From contig JAUMZM010000004.1 in the NCBI GenBank assembly GCA_030528125.1, positions 11,163-60,319 on the forward strand: a DNA stretch of 49,157 nt, in the 5' to 3' direction. Each line of letters begins with the position of its first letter. Position 1 is the stretch's first letter. This document shows positions 45,146-49,157 of the stretch, piece after piece. The DNA is from Tissierellia bacterium. GTDB taxonomy: Bacteria > Bacillota > Clostridia > Tissierellales > Peptoniphilaceae. The notes beneath the pieces are model-generated. The model was not told where the DNA came from. It made no database searches and saw only the letters and a program-made list of their open reading frames with translations. A program made the position numbers and the translations under genes.

Positions 45146-45467
45146 AATCTACTATAAGTTTAGAAACTTTGACATTTACCTTATCTACACATAATCCTGT
45201 CATAGTTTCTAATTGTCTTTTTACACTTTTTTGAATTTCTTCTACAGTTTCAAGCACATTAATATCTGACTTCAAAACAACTATTAAATTAACATATATT
45301 TTATTGTTAACTATTTGTGTCAAAACTTGTGTGTTCTTCTTTCTATAGTTGTTCTTTTCATCTTCAACATAATAAACTCCATCCACTTCATTTGCAGCAG
45401 ATTTTGCTATATCGTCAAATATTTCATTTGCAATTTTTACTGTACCATATTTAAAAGATTCACTCAT
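45138..45467 (-). CDS. Asp23/Gls24 family envelope-stress protein
   Basis: A 109-residue Asp23/Gls24 domain protein: [25 protein letters not shown] at the start and [18 protein letters not shown] near the end are typical (YqhY type). In Firmicutes YqhY stands between acc/efp genes and nusB, as here, and has been linked to lipid synthesis control and envelope stress. The exact role is not known. Confidence 0.88.
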   Translation of the reverse strand: MSESFKYGTVKIANEIFDDIAKSAANEVDGVYYVEDEKNNYRKKNTQVLTQIVNNKIYVNLIVVLKSDINVLETVEEIQKSVKRQLETMTGLCVDKVNVKVSKLIVDYE

Positions 45468-45479
45468 TTATTAACTCCA

Positions 45480-46037
45480 TTAAACTCTTGATAAATATTC
45501 GCCGTTTCTTGTATCTATCTTAATAATATCATCAACATTTACAAATATAGGAACTTGAACAACTGCTCCAGTTTCAACAGTTGCAGGCTTTGTAACATTA
45601 CTTGCAGTATCGCCTTTTATTCCAGGTTCTGTATCTACTACTTTAAGCTCTACAAAATTTGGTGCAGAAACTGAAAAAGGACTTCCTGAATAAAATCTTA
45701 CAGTAGCCATATCATTTTCTTTTATAAATTTCATAGCATCTTCTACAACATCTTTTTCCAATGGAATTTGTTCAAAACTTTCTGTATCCATGAAATAATA
45801 TAATTGTCCATCATTATATAAATATTGCATTTCTTTTGTATCAATTCTTGCTTCTTGGAATTTGTCATTAGGGTTAAAAGTTGTATCTTTTACAGCCCCA
45901 CTCATTACTGATCTTATCTTAACTCTTACGAAAGCAGCTCCCTTTCCAGGTTTTACGTGTTGGAAATCAACTATTTGATATACATCTCCATCATATTCAA
46001 AAGTTGTTCCTTTTCTTAAATCATTTGCTGAAATCAT
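45480..46037 (-). CDS. efp: Elongation factor P
   Basis: Relieves ribosome stalling at proline runs. The KOW-like N-terminal domain ([21 protein letters not shown]) carries the tip loop [10 protein letters not shown] with the Lys that is modified in many bacteria; two OB domains follow, with the signature [24 protein letters not shown]. The ATG at 46037 has a perfect AGGAGG 6 nt upstream; the longer frame to 46091 runs through the promoter (185 aa). First gene of the long array. Confidence 0.95.
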   Translation of the reverse strand: MISANDLRKGTTFEYDGDVYQIVDFQHVKPGKGAAFVRVKIRSVMSGAVKDTTFNPNDKFQEARIDTKEMQYLYNDGQLYYFMDTESFEQIPLEKDVVEDAMKFIKENDMATVRFYSGSPFSVSAPNFVELKVVDTEPGIKGDTASNVTKPATVETGAVVQVPIFVNVDDIIKIDTRNGEYLSRV

Positions 46038-46062
46038 AAATCCTCCTAGTGTGTTTTTAATT

Positions 46063-46091
46063 ATTATACCATTAACCTGTATTATTGTCAT
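46063..46091 (-). promoter_or_regulatory. Promoter of efp and the downstream array
   Basis: The minus strand has ATGACA (46091-46086), a 17-bp spacer and a perfect TATAAT (46068-46063), about 26 nt above the efp start. Confidence 0.8.
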
Positions 46092-46145
46092 TTATGAATA
46101 TAAAATATAAAGAAATATATTTAATATTTTATACCTTTGATTTTA

Positions 46146-46160
46146 TGATATAATCAGCTT
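46146..46160 (+). promoter_or_regulatory. Extended -10 promoter of tmcAL, apparently leaderless
   Basis: The plus strand reads TGATATAATCAGCTT immediately before the ATG. This is a TGn-TATAAT extended -10 box; the -35 region is poor. Only 6 nt lie between the box and the start codon, so the expected transcription start falls on or next to the A of ATG. There is no SD. Confidence 0.65.
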
Positions 46161-47339
46161 ATGAAGACTTTAGCTATAATTTCAGAATTTAATCCATTTC
46201 ATAATGGACATAAATATTTATTAAATAAATCAAAATATTTAACGAAATCAGATGTTTCAATAAGCTTTATGAGCGGAGATTTTGTTCAAAGAGGAGAGCC
46301 TGCTATTCTTGAAAAATACGAAAGAGCTGATATAAGCTTAAATGAAGGCTTTGATATTGTTTTTGAGATGCCTTGTTTTATAAGTTTACAAAGTGCATAT
46401 TTTTTTGCATATAATAGTATAAAAATATTAAACAAATTGAATGTTAATTATCTTGCTTTTGGTATAGAAAATCTATCAGAAAAAGAATTTTTAGAAATTG
46501 CAAATTACATAATTATTAATGATAGTAAGATAAATAAGAGTATTTCAGAATTTATAAAACTTGGATATTCATACTCAAAAAGTAGCATGATGGCTATAAA
46601 TAAAATATCGGGAAGAGACGATTTTATAACCTCAAATAATATTCTAGCATTAGAATATATGAGATCTATTAGAAAAACAAAATCAAATATTATACCAATT
46701 CCAATAAAAAGAAAGTCTACAAATAACAAAGACAACTTCTTAAGAGAAGATGGATTTGCAAGCTCAACTGCAATTAGAAATAATCTAAATGATTCTAATT
46801 TAGAATCTTATTTACCTAAGTATTCATTTTCCAAAATAAAAAAATCCATAGAAAATAATAGCATAATAACTTTTGAAGATTTCTTTGATATATTCTATTA
46901 TAAAATATATACAGAAAACAAAAAAATGAATGATGTTTTTGGGTATGAAGATGGAATGTATAATCTTTTTTTCAAAAATTTAAAAAATTATAGTAGCTTT
47001 GAAGATTTTTTTAAAGACAATCTATCTACAAGATACACAAAATCTAGAATGAAAAGATTAATAATAAATTACCTTTTGGATAATAAAACTTATCTTAATT
47101 CCATAGATATAAATTTTGTAAATCTTCTTTCTTTTAATAAAACGTCTACAAAATATATTTTGAAAATAAAAGATAATATAAATATAATAAACTCAAAAAA
47201 AGACTATGATAGATTAGATAAAATAAATAAGATTGCTTATAATCGAATACTAAAATCCTCTAATTTATATCATCAGTTTGATAATAAAATAATAAATAAA
47301 GACTTTATAATTAAAAGACAAATTAAGGATTACCATTAA
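46161..47339 (+). CDS. tmcAL: tRNA(Met) cytidine acetate ligase TmcAL
   Basis: Forms N4-acetylcytidine at the wobble base of elongator tRNA-Met from acetate and ATP. The N-terminal nucleotidyltransferase motif AIISEFNPFHNGHKYLL carries HNGH; SGDFVQRGEPAILEKYERA and FEMP follow, as in the YlbM/TmcAL family. 392 residues, normal. The only plus-strand gene of the window, divergent from efp. The start is fixed by the conserved N-terminus, yet there is no SD and the -10 box is 6 nt away, which suggests a leaderless mRNA. Confidence 0.92.
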   Translation: MKTLAIISEFNPFHNGHKYLLNKSKYLTKSDVSISFMSGDFVQRGEPAILEKYERADISLNEGFDIVFEMPCFISLQSAYFFAYNSIKILNKLNVNYLAFGIENLSEKEFLEIANYIIINDSKINKSISEFIKLGYSYSKSSMMAINKISGRDDFITSNNILALEYMRSIRKTKSNIIPIPIKRKSTNNKDNFLREDGFASSTAIRNNLNDSNLESYLPKYSFSKIKKSIENNSIITFEDFFDIFYYKIYTENKKMNDVFGYEDGMYNLFFKNLKNYSSFEDFFKDNLSTRYTKSRMKRLIINYLLDNKTYLNSIDINFVNLLSFNKTSTKYILKIKDNINIINSKKDYDRLDKINKIAYNRILKSSNLYHQFDNKIINKDFIIKRQIKDYH

Positions 47340-47357
47340 TTTTTGGTAATCCTTAAT
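47322..47357. terminator. Bidirectional terminator between tmcAL and the MerR-type gene
   Basis: Two 14-nt arms (47322-47335 and 47344-47357) are perfectly complementary around an 8-nt loop. The tmcAL stop TAA lies in the loop. The flanks are T-rich on either strand, though without a pure run. It separates two convergent genes. Confidence 0.8.
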
Positions 47358-47364
47358 ATTTGTT

Positions 47365-48217
47365 CTAATCATCTTTTAAGCTTATAAATTTTTCATTTGC
47401 TGCTAATAATTTATTATAATAATTATCGTATTTTGGGCTAAATTTTCTTATAAGAGGAATTGCAATTTCATAATATTTGTTTTCTAGCATAAAGTTTTTG
47501 ATTTTATCTTTAATATTTTTTATTGGACTTTTTTGATATTCATCACTTTTTATAAATCTATCATATTCTTTTATAATGTCTTCATTTTCATTAAACCAAT
47601 CTTCCAAATTATCTATAGCTTCTACTTTATCGCTATTAATCTTATCTAATAGATTCATATCAATAGATGAGCTTGTGCTTTCGATGTATTCTTTTTCTTT
47701 ATTTGTTAATTCTAGTTCTGGCAAGTTATCTAGATATTCTATGTAAATATCAAAGTATTTTTTGTTCTTATCTTCTAGCTCATCATCTAAAAATGGTTTA
47801 TATGATGAAAACATAACTTGACCAAAATATCCTGGGAACGCTCTTTCTAATCTGGGATAAATGCTTTCTTTTCTATCAATTATTTTTAATTTAGTATCGA
47901 TTATGTCTTTATCTTTTCCATCAATTATCATTTGTAGTATGTCCTTTCTTTCATTTTCAATTTCTAATTTATATTCTCTTTTTCTAAGAATTGACGGAAG
48001 TGCATTTTTTTCCATTTAATAAAATTTCTTTTATCTGATCTAAACTTAATCCAAGCTTTTTATATAAAACTATTTTATTTAGACAATCTAGATCATTATT
48101 ACTATAATCTCTATAACCATTTTCTAATTTATTAGGTTTGATTAATCCTTTGTATTCATAATATTCTATTGCTTTTCTAGTTAGTCCTGTTTTTTGTTGT
48201 ATATCACTTCTAAGCAT
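47365..48217 (-). pseudogene. MerR-family transcriptional regulator split by a single-base frameshift
   Basis: From the ATG at 48217 (SD GGAGG) the frame gives a standard MerR DNA-binding domain: TGLTRKAIEYYEYKGLIKP, NGYRDYSNNDLDCLNKI, KKLGLSLDQIKEILLNGK. It then stops after 77 codons. The next frame, open from 48015 to 47365, continues as a helical effector domain (SILRKREYKLEIENERKDIL and on). The break is at a run of seven A (minus strand, 48011-48005); with six A the reading becomes LLNGKNALPSILRKREYKL without interruption, a protein of about 283 residues. Causes may be a real mutation, slippage-based expression or a sequencing error. No ligand can be named; metal-binding Cys are not evident. 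Confidence 0.8.
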
Positions 48218-48235
48218 TACTACCTCCTTAAACTA

Positions 48236-48266
48236 AAGATAGCATAGCCCCCAAGGCTCATGTCAA
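48236..48266 (-). promoter_or_regulatory. MerR-type promoter with 19-bp spacer
   Basis: The minus strand has a perfect TTGACA (48266-48261), 19 bp, then TATCTT (48241-48236). The spacer holds the dyad AGCC-n5-GGCT. A 19-20 bp spacer with a dyad inside is the classical layout of promoters twisted open by MerR regulators, so the gene is probably self-regulated. Confidence 0.65.
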
Positions 48267-48277
48267 TATATTGATCT

Positions 48278-49054
48278 CTATAATACTTTAAAGTTGACAT
48301 GATCTCTTGGGACAATCCTTTGATATTTTACATCAGGATAGCCTATTACCATAACAGAATAAATCTTATGACCTTTGGGAAGATTTATCATTCTTTTTAA
48401 TCTAGGATTAAGTCTAATGCAAGTTTCTGTAAATCCGCTTACTAATACTCCTAATCCCAAGCTTTCTGCCATAAGTTCCATATAAGAAGTTGCAAGTCCT
48501 TTATTCATATTTCCTCTACCAGATACTATAATTACTGTAGGAGCTTTTTTAAAAAAGAAATTATCGTCAATATTATAATTTTTTAATGATTTTGAAAAAA
48601 TCTTTCCCACAGAAATAGCTCTTCTAAACATCTTTACACATATAGATTCTATAAGTTCTTTTTTTGAATCCAGTATTGTAAAATTTATCCCTTGGACATT
48701 TTTTGCAGTCTGACAATATCTTCCAGCTTCAAGTATCATTCTGATTTTTTCTTTTTCTATAGGAGCTGTTTTAAATTGGCGAATGGTTCTTCTGCTTTTA
48801 AAAGCACTTAGAAGATTTTCACTATCGAAATTTTCCATAGTATAATATTTATCCAAATTATTAGTATCATATTGTGGCATATCAATTGCAGATTTTGGAC
48901 ATATTGCAAAGCAATGCCCGCACTTTATACATAAATCGCTATTATATGTAGCTTTGCCATTTTCTAATGATATACATTTGGATGGACAATCTTTAACACA
49001 AAGCCCACATCCAATACATTTTTCCTTATCTATATCAATAATATTACTTTTCAT
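48278..49054 (-). CDS. Nitroreductase with N-terminal 2[4Fe-4S] ferredoxin domain
   Basis: Residues 1-60 are a bacterial ferredoxin with CIGCGLCVKDCP and CIKCGHCFAICP. Residues about 85-258 are an FMN-dependent nitroreductase domain starting SRRTIRQFKTAPIEKEKI, with LEAGRYCQTAKNVQG and ELMAESLGLGVLVSGF. This fusion is frequent in anaerobes, where ferredoxin could feed electrons to the flavin directly. The substrate is unknown. SD AGAGGAAAT precedes the ATG. It lies upstream of the MerR-type gene, which has its own promoter in the gap. Confidence 0.9.
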   Translation of the reverse strand: MKSNIIDIDKEKCIGCGLCVKDCPSKCISLENGKATYNSDLCIKCGHCFAICPKSAIDMPQYDTNNLDKYYTMENFDSENLLSAFKSRRTIRQFKTAPIEKEKIRMILEAGRYCQTAKNVQGINFTILDSKKELIESICVKMFRRAISVGKIFSKSLKNYNIDDNFFFKKAPTVIIVSGRGNMNKGLATSYMELMAESLGLGVLVSGFTETCIRLNPRLKRMINLPKGHKIYSVMVIGYPDVKYQRIVPRDHVNFKVL

Positions 49055-49085
49055 ATTTCCTCTATTCTTAAATATTTATTATAAA

Positions 49086-49107
49086 AGACAAGGAAGTTTC
49101 CTTGTCT
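49086..49107 (-). terminator. Hairpin upstream of the nitroreductase gene
   Basis: The minus strand AGACAAGGAA and TTCCTTGTCT form a perfect 10-bp stem with a 2-nt centre, followed by TTTATAATAAATATTT. It could end a unit from beyond the right edge or act in the nitroreductase leader. Confidence 0.6.
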
Positions 49108-49117
49108 CAGAACGTAG

Positions 49118-49144
49118 ACAAACCCAGCTTTTTGCTGGGTTTGT
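49118..49144. terminator. Strong hairpin near the right edge
   Basis: ACAAACCCAGC and GCTGGGTTTGT form an 11-bp perfect stem around a five-base T (plus) or A (minus) loop. The high G+C stem is typical of intrinsic terminators. The T tract after it is short on both strands. Its gene lies outside the window. Confidence 0.6.
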
Positions 49145-49157
49145 TTCTACTATCTAA

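Noticed and set aside
1-49157. tRNA, rRNA, riboswitch, CRISPR, insertion sequence or phage genes.
   Set aside because: I looked for cloverleaf-like segments, long leaders, regular spacers and transposase or integrase motifs and found none. Leaders before rnfC, efp and polA are too short for riboswitches.

Overview
The window comes from a low-GC, Gram-positive anaerobe. The codons are very A+T rich, Shine-Dalgarno (SD) sequences of the AGGAGG type are common, an Rnf complex is present, IspH is fused to ribosomal protein S1, and there is a secreted protein with aromatic cell-wall-binding repeats. This combination fits Tissierellia/Clostridia, most likely a Peptoniphilaceae coccus such as Anaerococcus. 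The genus is an inference. All genes except tmcAL lie on the minus strand. I see no rRNA, tRNA, CRISPR array, insertion sequence or prophage.

Left edge (1-2.5 kb, accessory). A signal-peptide surface protein with 109-residue cell-wall-binding repeats runs off the window. It is preceded by a decayed paralogue that once carried a C39-like cysteine peptidase domain. Next (2.5-6.5 kb) is a metal-responsive unit: a CadC/SmtB-type repressor, a Zn/Cd/Pb-type P1B ATPase and, unexpectedly, a GlgB-like protein in which all three catalytic carboxylates are replaced.

From 6.5 to 16.2 kb lies one envelope operon transcribed right to left: NusG-II domain protein, Gx-family membrane protein, radC, mreB, mreC, mreD, mrdA (PBP2), a degenerate MinD-like ATPase, a short RNase E/G and a ThiD/PdxK-type kinase. 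It has a promoter at 16201-16229 and a terminator at 6519-6547. Several cell-shape proteins here are unusual: MreB has an altered phosphate-2 motif, PBP2 is 1105 residues with a repeated pedestal, and the MinD-like protein lacks the signature lysine.

From 16.35 to 21.3 kb is the rnfCDGEAB operon (Na+/H+-translocating ferredoxin:NAD+ oxidoreductase), with a strong promoter and a perfect terminator. Then come polA-coaE-lytic transglycosylase (21.3-25.2 kb).

From 25.3 to 46.1 kb stands a collinear housekeeping array that starts at a good promoter before efp: efp, asp23-like, nusB, xseA, xseB, ispA, argR, recN, nudF, scpA, scpB, rluB, a BaiN/HI0933 flavoprotein, cmk, plsC and ispH-rpsA. After a terminator-like hairpin it continues with miaB, mutS, mutL, miaA and ynbB. 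It joins translation (EF-P, tRNA and rRNA modification, S1), isoprenoid supply (IspA, IspH), chromosome condensation (ScpAB) and repair (RecN, XseAB, MutSL). MutL has lost its endonuclease motifs and ArgR its usual arginine-binding signature.

The right edge (46.1-49.2 kb) has tmcAL, which looks leaderless, on the plus strand; a MerR-family regulator broken by one extra base in a run of seven A; and a ferredoxin-nitroreductase fusion preceded by two hairpins.
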